Notes: generated by a model not told the origin, from the letters alone. Numbered from the stretch's first letter, positions 18,464 through 27,694 are shown. The stretch is DNA of 64,000 nucleotides from Streptomyces eurocidicus (GCF_002891295.1 NZ_LGUI01000007.1:40202-104201), one strand, 5' to 3'. Made by a program: numbers and translations.

Positions 18464-18475
18464 GGCGGGTTTCCC

Positions 18476-19672
18476 TCAGCTCTTGGTCATGGCCGGGGTG
18501 GTGGCGGGCGCCTCTTCCGGGGTCTGCTCGCCCTTCTTGATCAGCCGGCTCGCGATGCCCGAGGAGATCAGGCCGAGGACGATGAAGCCGAGCCCGAAGA
18601 GGCTGAGGTTGTGCACGCCGACCAGGCGGATGCCGGCGGCGCCGGTGAGGCCGGAGGCGGACACCGCGAGGTAGGTCGCGGCGGCGTTCAGGCCGATGGT
18701 GAGGGTGCCGTGCGCCGGGGAGATCGTCAGCAGCCGGTGCTGGAGCGGGACGAGCGAGGCCCAGCCGCAGATGCCCCAGACGAAGATGGCGACGATCGCG
18801 GTGCCCAGGTAGCGGTTGGACAGCGGCATCAGCGCGAAGTCGATGCCCGCGACGATGATCGCGACGGCGATGATGCGCTTGCCCGGGATCTTGTCGGTGA
18901 GCCGGCCGGCACCGAGGTTGCCGACGGTCGCTCCCGCGCCCCAGACGAAGAGCAGCACGGCCAGGATCGTGCCGTTGCCGTCCGTGGCCCGGTCGTAGGA
19001 CTCGGCCACGAAGCTGTAGTTGGTGTACAGGCCCGTGAAGACCAGCACGGTGGTCAGCAGGGTGAAGCCGACCCGGGCGTCCTTGAGCGGGGCCATGCGC
19101 TTGCGCAGGTTGACCGGGGGCATCGACGGGACGTCGGGCATCTGCACGGCGATGCCGACGGCGCCGAGCACGCTGAGCACGGCGACGAACCAGAGCGTCG
19201 CCTGCCAGTTGACCTGGCTGCCGATGACCGTGCCGATGGGGGCGCCGAGCGCGGTGGCGCCGCTGAGACCCGCCATCACGATCGCGAGGGCCCGGCCGCG
19301 CTGCTCCGGCGGGGCGAGCGCCGCCGCCGTGGTGCTCGCGGTCGGGGTGAACATCGCCGCGCCGAGACCGGCGACCGCGCGGCTGGCCAGGACCAGCCCG
19401 AAGGTGGGCAGGACCGCGGTCAGCGCGTTGCCGATCGCCAGGATGAGCAGACCGGCCAGCAGCAGGCGCTTGCGGGGCCAGTGCGCGGTGGTCGCGGCCA
19501 CGATGGGCGACAGGATCGCGTAGGTGAAGGCGAACACCGTGATGAGCAGGCCCGCGGTCGAAATGCTCACGTCGAGCGAGTCGGAGATCTCGGGGAGGAT
19601 CCCTGCGATGACAAAGCTGTCCGTACCCACCGCAAAGGTTCCCAGGGTAAGGAAGAGCAGGCGACTGTACAT
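18476..19672 (-). CDS. MFS drug-exporter-like transporter (DHA1 type)
   Basis: A 398-residue membrane protein with about twelve hydrophobic segments. It starts MYSRLLFLTLGTFAVGTD with the ITVFAFTYAI segment typical of AraJ/Cmx-type proton antiporters, and the loop after the second segment carries WPRKRLLLAG. It probably exports the cluster product or protects the host. The ATG at 19672 follows GAGGGG closely. It is transcribed with the SufU-like gene and divergently from the ArsR-type regulator, whose likely operator motifs lie in the shared gap. Substrate unknown. Confidence 0.92.
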   Translation of the reverse strand: MYSRLLFLTLGTFAVGTDSFVIAGILPEISDSLDVSISTAGLLITVFAFTYAILSPIVAATTAHWPRKRLLLAGLLILAIGNALTAVLPTFGLVLASRAVAGLGAAMFTPTASTTAAALAPPEQRGRALAIVMAGLSGATALGAPIGTVIGSQVNWQATLWFVAVLSVLGAVGIAVQMPDVPSMPPVNLRKRMAPLKDARVGFTLLTTVLVFTGLYTNYSFVAESYDRATDGNGTILAVLLFVWGAGATVGNLGAGRLTDKIPGKRIIAVAIIVAGIDFALMPLSNRYLGTAIVAIFVWGICGWASLVPLQHRLLTISPAHGTLTIGLNAAATYLAVSASGLTGAAGIRLVGVHNLSLFGLGFIVLGLISSGIASRLIKKGEQTPEEAPATTPAMTKS

Positions 19673-19807
19673 TTCCCCTCGCTTAATATGGAACAGATCG
19701 TTTGACAGTCGTCATACTAGAGCTCAGCCCCGTGATCGTGTCAAGATACAGTTTGATCGCCATGCAACGGATACAATCGCTGCGTCAACTTGACGGAGGG
19801 AGGCCCG
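19673..19807. promoter_or_regulatory. Shared MFS/ArsR control region with repeated TTGAC motifs
   Basis: The gap holds TTTGACA (19701-19707), TGTCAA (19739-19744) and a perfect palindrome GTCAACTTGAC (19784-19794) directly before the regulator's ribosome site. On the minus strand TTGACA with TAGTAT 19 bases away forms a plausible exporter promoter. The regulator may bind these motifs; that is inference. Confidence 0.55.
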
Positions 19808-20158
19808 GTGGCTCGCTACCTCGCGGAACCGGACGCGGTGGGCATCAAGTTCGTAGAGGTCATGCGCGCGCTCGCGGACCCCGTCCGGCTGCGCATGCTC
19901 CTGGTGCTGGCGGACGGCGAGTACCACCCGTGCTGGCCGGAGGAGTTCCTGGTGGGCGTCCATAAGTCCACGCTGTCGCACCACTTCCGGGTGCTGCGCG
20001 AGGCGGGGATCACCCGGACCCGCCTGGAGGGCCGCAACTATTTCGTTCAATTGCGTAGAGAAGACCTGGATGCCCGATTCCCCGGTCTGCTGGACGCCGT
20101 GCTCGGCGGCGCCCGGGAATTGGATGTGACGGACGCGCCCGACGCGGCCGATGTCTGA
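19808..20158 (+). CDS. ArsR-like winged-helix transcriptional regulator
   Basis: A 116-residue single-domain regulator. The recognition region STLSHHFRVLREAGI and the wing TRTRLEGRNYFVQL are typical of the ArsR/SmtB fold. GTG at 19808 is preferred because GGAGGGAGG lies just before it; a TTG at 19790 would add six residues. The metal-binding pair of classic ArsR (CxC) is absent, so it may sense an organic ligand or be constitutive. The neighbouring divergent exporter and the GTCAACTTGAC palindrome suggest local control of export. Confidence 0.9.
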   Translation: MARYLAEPDAVGIKFVEVMRALADPVRLRMLLVLADGEYHPCWPEEFLVGVHKSTLSHHFRVLREAGITRTRLEGRNYFVQLRREDLDARFPGLLDAVLGGARELDVTDAPDAADV

Positions 20159-20335
20159 AACGTGTTTCGTCCGCGCTACGTGAGATGAACGTGGGGTTGC
20201 CGCGCCGTGTATAAATAGTTCAAAATGCACCATCCTCCCGTCAAAGGCGGCGCACAGTGCCTTCGGGACATGGGTATACCGGGCGGCGTCGACGGTGCGG
20301 AGCGAAGTCGCGATTCTCCGCATCCAGGAGCTGAG
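20159..20335 (+). promoter_or_regulatory. Promoter region of the TetR-type regulator
   Basis: A 177-base gap contains TATAAA at 20210-20215, a strong -10-like box rare in this GC-rich DNA, with no clear -35. The leader runs to an AGGAG site before 20336. No clean palindrome was found. Confidence 0.4.
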
Positions 20336-21007
20336 ATGATAGAGACCAAGCCGGTCGCAGGGCGCCGGGAGCGAAATAAGCAGCGCGTACGCCAGCGGTT
20401 GTACACGGCGGCCGTCACGCTTTTCGCGAAGCAGGGCTACGACCAGACCTCGATCGACGAGATCACCGAAGAGGCGGACGTCGCACGGGCCACGTTCTTC
20501 AATTACTTCCAGCGCAAGGAAGACATCATCATCGCCTGGGGCGACCTGCGGCGGGAGAAGCTCCAGGCCGGCCTTGGATTCCTGGCCGCGCCGCGCGGCG
20601 ATGTCGTGGCACGCCTCGATCAGTGCGTGTCCGCCCTGGTGGACATCAACGAGGAGGAGCGGGACATCACCCGCGCCATGCTCCTCGCCTGGGTGAAGGC
20701 CGGCCGGCCGATGCTGGAGGACCCCTATTCCAGCGGGATCTTCGCGGAGATCGTCGAGGAGGGGCTGCGGCAGGGCCAGATATCCCCCGGCGTGGACGCG
20801 ACGAGGGTCGGCCAGCTGCTGCGCGACGCCTATCTGGGCGCCCTCTACCGCTGGACGCAGGGGAAGAGCGCGGAGGCGGACCTCCATGTGGAACTGCGGG
20901 AGCTGTTCCACATCGTCCTCCGCGGCATCATGCCCGGCTACGCGCTCGGCGTGGAGCGGCCGCTCGCGGCCGCCCCCGGGCCGAGCGGGGTCACCGGCAC
21001 CGCCTGA
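20336..21007 (+). CDS. TetR/AcrR-family transcriptional regulator
   Basis: A 223-residue regulator. The N-terminal helix-turn-helix (ITEEADVARATFFNYFQRKED) is unmistakable TetR; the C-terminal 150 residues are a helical ligand domain. An in-frame extension goes back to 20225, but the ATG at 20336 has AGGAG six bases upstream and starts right before the HTH, so it is preferred. It is convergent with the PKS gene. TetR proteins in such clusters usually repress export or biosynthesis until a product binds; the target here is not known. Confidence 0.92.
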   Translation: MIETKPVAGRRERNKQRVRQRLYTAAVTLFAKQGYDQTSIDEITEEADVARATFFNYFQRKEDIIIAWGDLRREKLQAGLGFLAAPRGDVVARLDQCVSALVDINEEERDITRAMLLAWVKAGRPMLEDPYSSGIFAEIVEEGLRQGQISPGVDATRVGQLLRDAYLGALYRWTQGKSAEADLHVELRELFHIVLRGIMPGYALGVERPLAAAPGPSGVTGTA

Positions 21008-21063
21008 CGGATACGGCGGCCGGCGGGCGGGACCCCGCTCGCGGTGGCTGAGCGGGCTCGGCG

Positions 21064-21150
21064 AAGTCCGGTGCGGTTCGGCAGCGCCCGAAGAGGCGCG
21101 GGGAACTGCGCGACCGGCCACGCCGCACCCGCGGACGGCGCACCGGACTT
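21064..21150. repeat. Intergenic repeat bracketed by 12-bp inverted repeats
   Basis: AAGTCCGGTGCG (21064-21075) and its exact complement (21139-21150) enclose a 63-base core. The core includes the GCGCGGGGAACTGCGCGACC string that I recall as a frequent Streptomyces intergenic repeat. It lies between two convergent genes and could fold as a terminator. Confidence 0.7.
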
Positions 21151-21162
21151 TGCGCGGAGCGC

Positions 21163-24100
21163 TCAGCGCAGGGAGCGGGCCAGCCCCCCGATGCTGTCCT
21201 CGCCCAGCAGCCGGCCGATGCTCAGGTCGACGCCGCGCTCGGTGAGCAGCCGACGGCGCAGCTGACCCGCCATCAGGGAGTCCAGGCCGAGGTCACGCAG
21301 CGGCCGCCGGGCGTCGATCCGTTCGGGCGGCAGCCCGAGCACCGCGGCGACCTCGGCCAGGAAGCGCTCCTCGGCCGTCCCCGCCCCGGTCCGCGGCCCA
21401 GGGGGATCCGCGTCCGCCACCGGAGGCGCGGCGACAGGGGCGGCGACGGGCGCGGTCGTCGTCATGGCGGGCGCGGCGGAAGGCCGGCGCGCCGCGACCG
21501 GTGCCTGCGGGGCCGGCCCGGTCCCGGCGGCGGGCGCCGCCGTACGGGCCGCCGCCTGCTCGAACAGACTTCCCATGTGCGAGAGCAGCGCCGTGGCGCC
21601 GCCGCGCACGGTGGCGACCGACGGCACCCCCACGACGAACTCCGGCAGCCTCGGCAGCAGCGAGGCCACCCGCTGCGGCAGGGACGCCCCGGCTCCGTCG
21701 ATCCGGTGCATCCGGATCCCCCGGAACGCGGCGAGCACGGTGCCCTCGCCGTCGAGGAGCAGCACCTCGGCCCGCCCCTCGGCCCGCGCCGGGTCCGGTG
21801 CGAAACGCGCCAGGCTCCAGAACTCCGAAGGGAGTTCGCCCGAGATCTCCACGCGGTCGACGGACACCGGGACGTAGGCGTGGGTCGCGGCGGACGGCGC
21901 GCCGGCCAGCGGGTAGGCCGCGGCGACGGACTGCAGGCCCGCCTCCCACAGGGCCGGCTGCGCGGCTCCCGCCAGCCGCATCCGGGCGACCGCCTCCCCT
22001 TCCGTCCGCCACGCCTGGGCCACCGCCCGGGAGGCGTCGCCGAACTCGTAGCCGCGCGCCACGGCCAGCCGCTCGAACTCGGCGCCGGGCAGATAGGTGC
22101 GGCAGCGGGCCAGGGCGTCGTGCAGCTCCCCGGCGCCCTCCCCGGCCTCCGCCCACGCGTCGTCGCCGCGCCGGACCCGGGCCGTCATGCACAGCACGGG
22201 CGGCCGCCCGTCGCCGTGCGGGCGCAGCGCCTCGACCCGGGCCCGTGCCCCGCCCGCCGGGCCGTCGTCCGTGACGGTGACCCGGAGCGTCACCCCGGCG
22301 CCCTCGGTCACGTCGACGAACTCCTCGCCGAGCCGGACGTCCGCGAGGACGTGGCGGCCGTCGTCGCCCTCGTCGCCGGTGCGTGCCGTGTCGAGCACCG
22401 CCGCCACGTAGTACGCGGGCGGGATCGGCGCGAGCCCGCGCAGGGAGGTGACCGCGACCGACGCGGCCACGGGGAACTCGCGCACCCGCGCACGCGGCGG
22501 CGCGGCCCGCTCCGGGCCCGCGGGCAGCCGGTACGTCTCGGTGTCCCACGGGTAGGCGGGCAGCGGCACGACCGGGCCGCGCCCGGAGAACCAGCGCTCC
22601 CACGCCACGGCGGCCCCCTGGGCAAACAGCTGTCCCAGCGAGCGGGCCATCGTCAGCCGCTCGTCCTCGTGCCGCCGCAGCGAGGCGACCGGCGGCACCG
22701 GGGCGCCCGCGTCGCGCAGCACGTCGTCGACCGCCGTCAGCAGCACGGGGTGCGGGCTGACCTCCAGGAAGACGTGCTCGCCCTCCTTCGCCACGGAGCG
22801 CACGGTCTCGGCGAACTCCACCGGGCGGCGCAGGTTGTCGGCCCAGTAGGCGGCGTCGAGCTCGGGCCCCCGGACCCGGTCGCACCGCACGGTGGACACC
22901 ATCCCGGTCGTCGCCCGGGCCGGTCGCAGGCCGGCGAGCGCGGTCAGCAGGTCCTCGCGGATCAGGTCCATGTCGGGGGAGTGGGAGGCGACGTTCACCT
23001 TGAGCACGCGGTGGAAGACGCCCCGGCCCTCCAGGGCCCGGCCGAGCTCCCGGAGTTCGGCCGGGTCGCCCGCGAGCACCGTCGACCTCGGCGAGTTCTC
23101 CACCGCCACGCAGAGGGAGCCGAACCCGGCCGCGGCCCGCCGTGCCTCGTCGGCCGACAGCTCGACGACCATCATGCCGCCGCGCCCGGCCACCCGCTCC
23201 ATCAGCCGGCTGCGGCGGCAGATCACCGCGGCGGCGTCCTCGACCGAGAGGGCCCCCGCGACCTGCGCGGCGGCCACCTCGCCCATGCTGTGGCCGACGC
23301 AGACGTCGGGCTCGACGCCCCGCTCGCGCCAGGCCGCGGCCAGGGCGACCTCCACGGCCCACAGCACGGGCTGGACGACGGCGACGTCGTCGGGGAACTC
23401 CTCCGTGGCCGTGGTGAGCAGGTCGAGCACCGACCAGCCGAGCTCGTCGCGTACCGCCTTGTCGCAGGCCGCCATGGCGGTGCGGAAGGCGGCCGAGGTC
23501 TCCAGCATCCGGCGGCCCATGCCGAGCCACTGCGACCCCTGGCCGGGGAAGACGAAGACGGTCCTGCGGGGGCCGCCGAACCCGGCCTCCGCGATGCCGC
23601 CGTCGGGGGTCCCGGTCCCGTCGGCGAGGGCCCGCAGGGTGGCGGCGAGGCCGTCGTGCGTCGTGCCGACCGCCCACAGCCTGTGGGTGTGCGCGTCGCG
23701 GCGCGTGGCCGCGGTCGCGCACAGGTCCCGCAGGGAGTGCCGCCGGCCGGGCCCGGCCGGCCCGAGGTGCGCCGCGTACGCGCGGGCCAGCCGCCGCAGG
23801 GAGGTGTGCGAACGGGCGGACAGGACCAGCAGGTGCGGGCCCGTGGCGTCCTCCTCGGGCCGGTCGGGGGCCGGCGCCGGGACGTACTCGGCGATCACGG
23901 CGTGCACGTTGGTGCCGGACAGCCCGAACGAGCTGACCCCGATCACGGCCCGCTCGCCGGCCTTCTCCAGCGGCCGGTTGGCCCGGACGACGTCGAGGGG
24001 CGAGTCCTCCCGGGCGAGCAGCGGGTGCGGCGTGCGGACGTGCAGGGACGCGGGGATGAGGCCGTGCCGGGCGATCAGCACGGCCTTGATGAGACCGGCG

Positions 24101-25185
24101 ACGCCCGCGGTGGCCTCGGTGTGGCCGATGTTGCTCTTCACCGAGCCGATCGGCAGCGGCCGGCCCGCCGGCCGGCCGTCCGCGACGGCCTCGGCCAGGG
24201 CGCGCAGCTCGACGTCGTCGCCGACGGGCGTCCCGGTGCCGTGGGCCTCCACGTAGTCCAGCCCGGCGGGCGTGACCCCGGCGCCCCGGCACGCCTCGTG
24301 GATCATCTCGGACTGGCCGGACACGGCGGGCTGGAGCAGCAGGCCGGAGCCCCGGCCGTCGTTGTTGCAGACGCTGTTGCGCAGCACGGCGAGTACGGGG
24401 TCGCCGTCGCGTTCGGCGTCGGCGAGCCGCTTGAGCACCACGACGCCCACGCCCTCGCTGCGGACGAAGCCGTCGGCGGAGACGTCGCCGAACTTGCAGC
24501 GGCCGTCCGGGGCCATCATGGCGCCCTGGGTGTAGGCGATGGAGTCCTCGGGCGTGAGGATGATGTTGACGCCGCCCGCGATCGCCAGGTCGCTCTCGCC
24601 GGTGAGCAGGCTCTGCCGGGCGGTGTGGACGGCGGTCAGCGAGGACGAGCAGGCGGTGTCCAGCACCATGCTGGGGCCGCGCAGGTCCAGGGCGTAGGAG
24701 ACACGGCCCGCGGTGATGGCCCGGAGCCGGGTGCCGGCGGCGGTGCGCACGGTGCGGGCGGCCGGCGCGATGGTCTCGCCGTACTCGGCGGTGGCCTGGC
24801 CCACGAAGACGCCCGTACGGCTGCCGGCCAGGGTGGACGGGACCACGCCGGCGCTCTCCAGGGCCTCCCAGACGACCTGGAGGAGCAGGCGCTGCTGGGG
24901 GTCGGAGGTGACGGCCTCCACTGGGGAAATTCCGAAGAATCCTGCGTCAAAATCGAACGGCTTGTCGAGAAATCCGCCGTACGGCGACACGGTCTTCCCC
25001 GGAGCGCTGCCGGTGGGGTCGTGGTGGTCGGCCACGGGGTACCGGTCGGACGGCACCCGGGTGATGGCATCCGTATTCTCCGTCAGCATTTTCCAGAATG
25101 CCTCGACATTCGGCGCGGCGGGAAATCGGCAGCCCATTCCGATAACAGCAATATCTTTCCCGTTCTCGTCATCCAGGTGATTCAT
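21163..25185 (-). CDS. Single-module type I polyketide synthase KS-AT-DH*-ACP
   Basis: A 1340-residue synthase. The KS (about 11-435) has C179, H315 and H355. The AT (about 543-850) has GHSMG with S633 and a VASHS specificity box at 732-736, which is neither the usual malonyl HAFH nor methylmalonyl YASH. The dehydratase-like region (about 910-1180) lacks the HxxxG histidine (SLRGLAPIPP instead), and the second-half Asp is replaced by Glu (QPALWEAGLQS). The ACP (about 1270-1340) carries S1303 in GLDSLMAG. No KR, ER or TE is present. This layout matches bacterial iterative PKSs of the orsellinate-synthase type (AviM, CalO5), where the DH-like part serves as template or hydrolase rather than dehydratase. 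No docking domain or loading module is seen. It is divergent from the LuxR-type regulator. Confidence 0.93.
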   Translation of the reverse strand: MNHLDDENGKDIAVIGMGCRFPAAPNVEAFWKMLTENTDAITRVPSDRYPVADHHDPTGSAPGKTVSPYGGFLDKPFDFDAGFFGISPVEAVTSDPQQRLLLQVVWEALESAGVVPSTLAGSRTGVFVGQATAEYGETIAPAARTVRTAAGTRLRAITAGRVSYALDLRGPSMVLDTACSSSLTAVHTARQSLLTGESDLAIAGGVNIILTPEDSIAYTQGAMMAPDGRCKFGDVSADGFVRSEGVGVVVLKRLADAERDGDPVLAVLRNSVCNNDGRGSGLLLQPAVSGQSEMIHEACRGAGVTPAGLDYVEAHGTGTPVGDDVELRALAEAVADGRPAGRPLPIGSVKSNIGHTEATAGVAGLIKAVLIARHGLIPASLHVRTPHPLLAREDSPLDVVRANRPLEKAGERAVIGVSSFGLSGTNVHAVIAEYVPAPAPDRPEEDATGPHLLVLSARSHTSLRRLARAYAAHLGPAGPGRRHSLRDLCATAATRRDAHTHRLWAVGTTHDGLAATLRALADGTGTPDGGIAEAGFGGPRRTVFVFPGQGSQWLGMGRRMLETSAAFRTAMAACDKAVRDELGWSVLDLLTTATEEFPDDVAVVQPVLWAVEVALAAAWRERGVEPDVCVGHSMGEVAAAQVAGALSVEDAAAVICRRSRLMERVAGRGGMMVVELSADEARRAAAGFGSLCVAVENSPRSTVLAGDPAELRELGRALEGRGVFHRVLKVNVASHSPDMDLIREDLLTALAGLRPARATTGMVSTVRCDRVRGPELDAAYWADNLRRPVEFAETVRSVAKEGEHVFLEVSPHPVLLTAVDDVLRDAGAPVPPVASLRRHEDERLTMARSLGQLFAQGAAVAWERWFSGRGPVVPLPAYPWDTETYRLPAGPERAAPPRARVREFPVAASVAVTSLRGLAPIPPAYYVAAVLDTARTGDEGDDGRHVLADVRLGEEFVDVTEGAGVTLRVTVTDDGPAGGARARVEALRPHGDGRPPVLCMTARVRRGDDAWAEAGEGAGELHDALARCRTYLPGAEFERLAVARGYEFGDASRAVAQAWRTEGEAVARMRLAGAAQPALWEAGLQSVAAAYPLAGAPSAATHAYVPVSVDRVEISGELPSEFWSLARFAPDPARAEGRAEVLLLDGEGTVLAAFRGIRMHRIDGAGASLPQRVASLLPRLPEFVVGVPSVATVRGGATALLSHMGSLFEQAAARTAAPAAGTGPAPQAPVAARRPSAAPAMTTTAPVAAPVAAPPVADADPPGPRTGAGTAEERFLAEVAAVLGLPPERIDARRPLRDLGLDSLMAGQLRRRLLTERGVDLSIGRLLGEDSIGGLARSLR

Positions 25186-25417
25186 ACTTCAAATGTATAC
25201 CAGCGCACATGTTTTATTCGGCGAGAAGTCGTCGGCCTTCCCCGGCCACCTGTGCGTGTGACCGACATACCTGCATTGTTCGGCATTTGCGCATTTATGT
25301 TTCCTTGACTGAGACGTGGGTCACGATTAAGTGCGCCAGGGTGCAAAGACCGTCTACTGTCCAGTTGTAGACGCGAGTCCATGTTTTGAGTTGTCGATGC
25401 GAGGGGGTCGGTGACGG
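25186..25417. promoter_or_regulatory. PKS/LuxR divergent region with inverted repeat
   Basis: This A/T-richer gap of 232 bases serves the PKS (leftward) and the small regulator (rightward). CGTCTAC (25351-25357) and GTAGACG (25367-25373) form a perfect 7-bp inverted repeat with a 9-base spacer, a fair operator candidate. A TATACA box sits about ten bases before the PKS start. Confidence 0.5.
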
Positions 25418-25675
25418 ATGCGTGACTGGTGGCCACAGATCGGGAGAGTGGATCTCCTGTCCGTCCGTGAGAAGGACGTGTTCTGGCTGCTCGGAGCAGG
25501 TTGTTCCAATCGCTCCATCTCGGTGCGGCTCCAGGTGACGGAGCGCACCGTCAAGGCCCATGTGGCCCGCATACTCACCAAGTTGGAAGTGGAATCACGC
25601 CTTCAGGCCGGCCTCGTCTCGTACATCTACCACCAGACGCAAGGGCGCCATCTCGCCGTGGTCAAGGCCGGCTGA
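25418..25675 (+). CDS. Stand-alone LuxR-type helix-turn-helix protein
   Basis: An 85-residue protein that is essentially only a GerE/LuxR DNA-binding domain: LLSVREKDVFWLLGAG, then NRSISVRLQVTERTVKAHV, then RILTKLEVESRLQAG. There is no receiver, PAS or AHL-binding domain. The ATG at 25418 has a GAGGGGG stretch upstream. It lies between the PKS and the CoA ligase and is probably their activator. The perfect CGTCTAC/GTAGACG repeat in its own upstream region is a possible site. Orphan HTH proteins of this size are known, for example GerE itself. Confidence 0.9.
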   Translation: MRDWWPQIGRVDLLSVREKDVFWLLGAGCSNRSISVRLQVTERTVKAHVARILTKLEVESRLQAGLVSYIYHQTQGRHLAVVKAG

Positions 25676-25878
25676 GGCGCCGCGGCCGGTGGGCCGGTCG
25701 CTGGCCGGAACCGGCCGCCGCGCCGTGCGCCGTCGGCCAACTTGGTTCGAGGAACGTCAAACCTTTGTGAGGCCGGTGGCCGGGCGGGGGGTGGGGGAGG
25801 CGGATCCGTCGTTGCGTCCTTCGCTCCGCGCCGCCGGTTCCGGCTCTTTCGCCGTCCCGCTGTGCAGGAGAATCGAAA

Positions 25879-27474
25879 ATGATTTATCGCAGCCCATTCC
25901 AGGAAATAGATCTTCCGAGCCGACCGCTCGACGAATATATTCTGGAGGGCGCTTCGGAGCGCGGTGACCACCCCGCCCTGGTGGACGCGGCGAGCGGCCG
26001 GACAATTACCTACGCGGAGCTGGCCGAGCTGGTCGGGTCCGTGGCCGCGGGGCTCGCCGACGCGGGGCTGAAGCCGGGCGAGGTCCTGGCGGTCTACGCC
26101 CCGAACTCCCTTTTCTACCCGGTGGCCTGTCTCGCCGCCGCCCGGGCCGGGGCCGCCGTCACCCTGGTGAATGCGCTGGCCACCGCCAAGGACCTGGCCC
26201 GCCAGCTGCAAGATGCGGAAGCTCGCATTCTCTTTACCGTGTCCGCATTGCTTCCCACGGTCCGCGAGGCCGGCGGCACCGTGCGCGAGGTGTTCGTCCT
26301 GGACGAGGCCGCGGACCACCGGAGCATCGGCGACCTGGCCCGCTCCGGCGCCGGGCGGCCGGCCGCCGACGCCCCCCGGCGCAGCGCGGACACCGCCCTG
26401 CTGCCGTACTCCAGCGGCACGTCCGGGGCGCCGAAGGGCGTGGTCCTCACCCACGGCAACGTCACCGCGAACATCGCCCAGATGAGCCACGCCCTGGAGG
26501 TCACCCCCGACCACAGGGTGCTGGCCGTGCTGCCCTTCTTCCACGCCTACGGCTTCAGCACGCTGATCGGTGTCACCCTGCGCTCCGGCGCCACCCTGGT
26601 GGTCCTGCCGCGCTTCGACCTGGCGGGCTTCCTCGACGTCCTGACCGGGCAGCGCATCACCCACGCGCTGGTGGCGCCGCCCATCGCGCTGGCCCTCGCC
26701 AAGCACCCGCTGGTGGAAGGCCGCGACTTCTCCTCGATCCGGCAGCTGCTCAGCGCCGCCGCCCCGCTCAAGCCCGAACTCGCCGAGATGGTCCACCGGC
26801 GCATCGGCGTCCCGGTCGTCCAGGCGTACGGCATGACCGAGCTGTCACCCGGCGCCCACGTCCCGCCCCGCGGCCAGACCCCGCCGCCCGGCTCGGTCGG
26901 CAAGCCGCTGCCCTCCACCGAGTGCCGGCTGGTCTCACCCGAGAGCGGCCTCGACGTCGCCCCGGGCGCGGAGGGCGAGCTGTGGATCCGCGGCCCCCAG
27001 GTCATGCGCGGCTACCTCGGCCGGCCCACCGAGACCGCCGAGGTGGTCGACGAGGACGGCTGGCTGCACACCGGCGACCTGGCCCGGGTGGACGAGGACG
27101 GCTGGTTCTTCATCAGCGACCGGGTCAAGGAGCTCATCAAGTACAAGGGCTACCAGGTGCTGCCCGGCGAGCTGGAGGCCGTGCTGCTCACCCACCCCGG
27201 TGTCGCCGACGCGGCCGTCGTCGGGGTCGTCGACGAGGACGGCATGGAGACCCCGCGGGCCTATGTCGTCGCCGCGCCGGGCGCCGGGGGCTCCGGGGCG
27301 GGCGCCGCGCTCACCGCCGAGGCCGTCATGGAGTACGTCGCGGCCCGGGTGGCCCCGTACAAGAAGGTGCGCTCGGTCGCGTTCCTCGACGCGCTGCCCC
27401 GCTCGAACGCGGGCAAGATCCTCCGCCGCGAGCTCCGGAACCTCGCCGCCGGGGCGGGCCCGGCCGGCTCATGA
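25879..27474 (+). CDS. 4-coumarate-CoA-ligase-like acyl/aryl-CoA synthetase
   Basis: A 531-residue adenylate-forming (ANL) enzyme that activates a carboxylic acid as AMP ester and then as CoA thioester. Visible motifs are YSSGTSGAPKGV (P-loop), YGMTELSPG, TGDLARVDEDGW, the hinge SDRVKELIKYKGYQV, and the C-terminal catalytic Lys in SNAGKILRREL. The KYKG hinge is typical of 4CL-like and fatty acyl ligases. AGGAG precedes the ATG. It may make the starter for the PKS or reactivate an acid formed by the aldehyde dehydrogenase. It is the last gene before the housekeeping block. Confidence 0.94.
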   Translation: MIYRSPFQEIDLPSRPLDEYILEGASERGDHPALVDAASGRTITYAELAELVGSVAAGLADAGLKPGEVLAVYAPNSLFYPVACLAAARAGAAVTLVNALATAKDLARQLQDAEARILFTVSALLPTVREAGGTVREVFVLDEAADHRSIGDLARSGAGRPAADAPRRSADTALLPYSSGTSGAPKGVVLTHGNVTANIAQMSHALEVTPDHRVLAVLPFFHAYGFSTLIGVTLRSGATLVVLPRFDLAGFLDVLTGQRITHALVAPPIALALAKHPLVEGRDFSSIRQLLSAAAPLKPELAEMVHRRIGVPVVQAYGMTELSPGAHVPPRGQTPPPGSVGKPLPSTECRLVSPESGLDVAPGAEGELWIRGPQVMRGYLGRPTETAEVVDEDGWLHTGDLARVDEDGWFFISDRVKELIKYKGYQVLPGELEAVLLTHPGVADAAVVGVVDEDGMETPRAYVVAAPGAGGSGAGAALTAEAVMEYVAARVAPYKKVRSVAFLDALPRSNAGKILRRELRNLAAGAGPAGS

Positions 27475-27694
27475 GACCCGGCCCGCCGGGGCCCCGGTCC
27501 GGGGCCGGGGTGACCACCGTGGCCGGGGCCGATTCCGCATGGGGCAGAAGGGGGCGGGGAACCGTGGGGGCGGGATCCCCGTTCTCCCGGTGGGGGTACG
27601 CGACCAAAAGATCGTCCCCAAGCACGAGCGCATTCTTTTGCCTACCCATTACCCTGGTCGCAAGGCCGCGCAGGGTGGCCACGGAGGAGTGAGG

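Noticed and set aside
21577..25308. A 1243-codon open frame antisense to the PKS
   Set aside because: It mirrors the PKS codon positions in high-GC DNA and has no domain or ribosome site; the PKS motifs on the other strand are complete.
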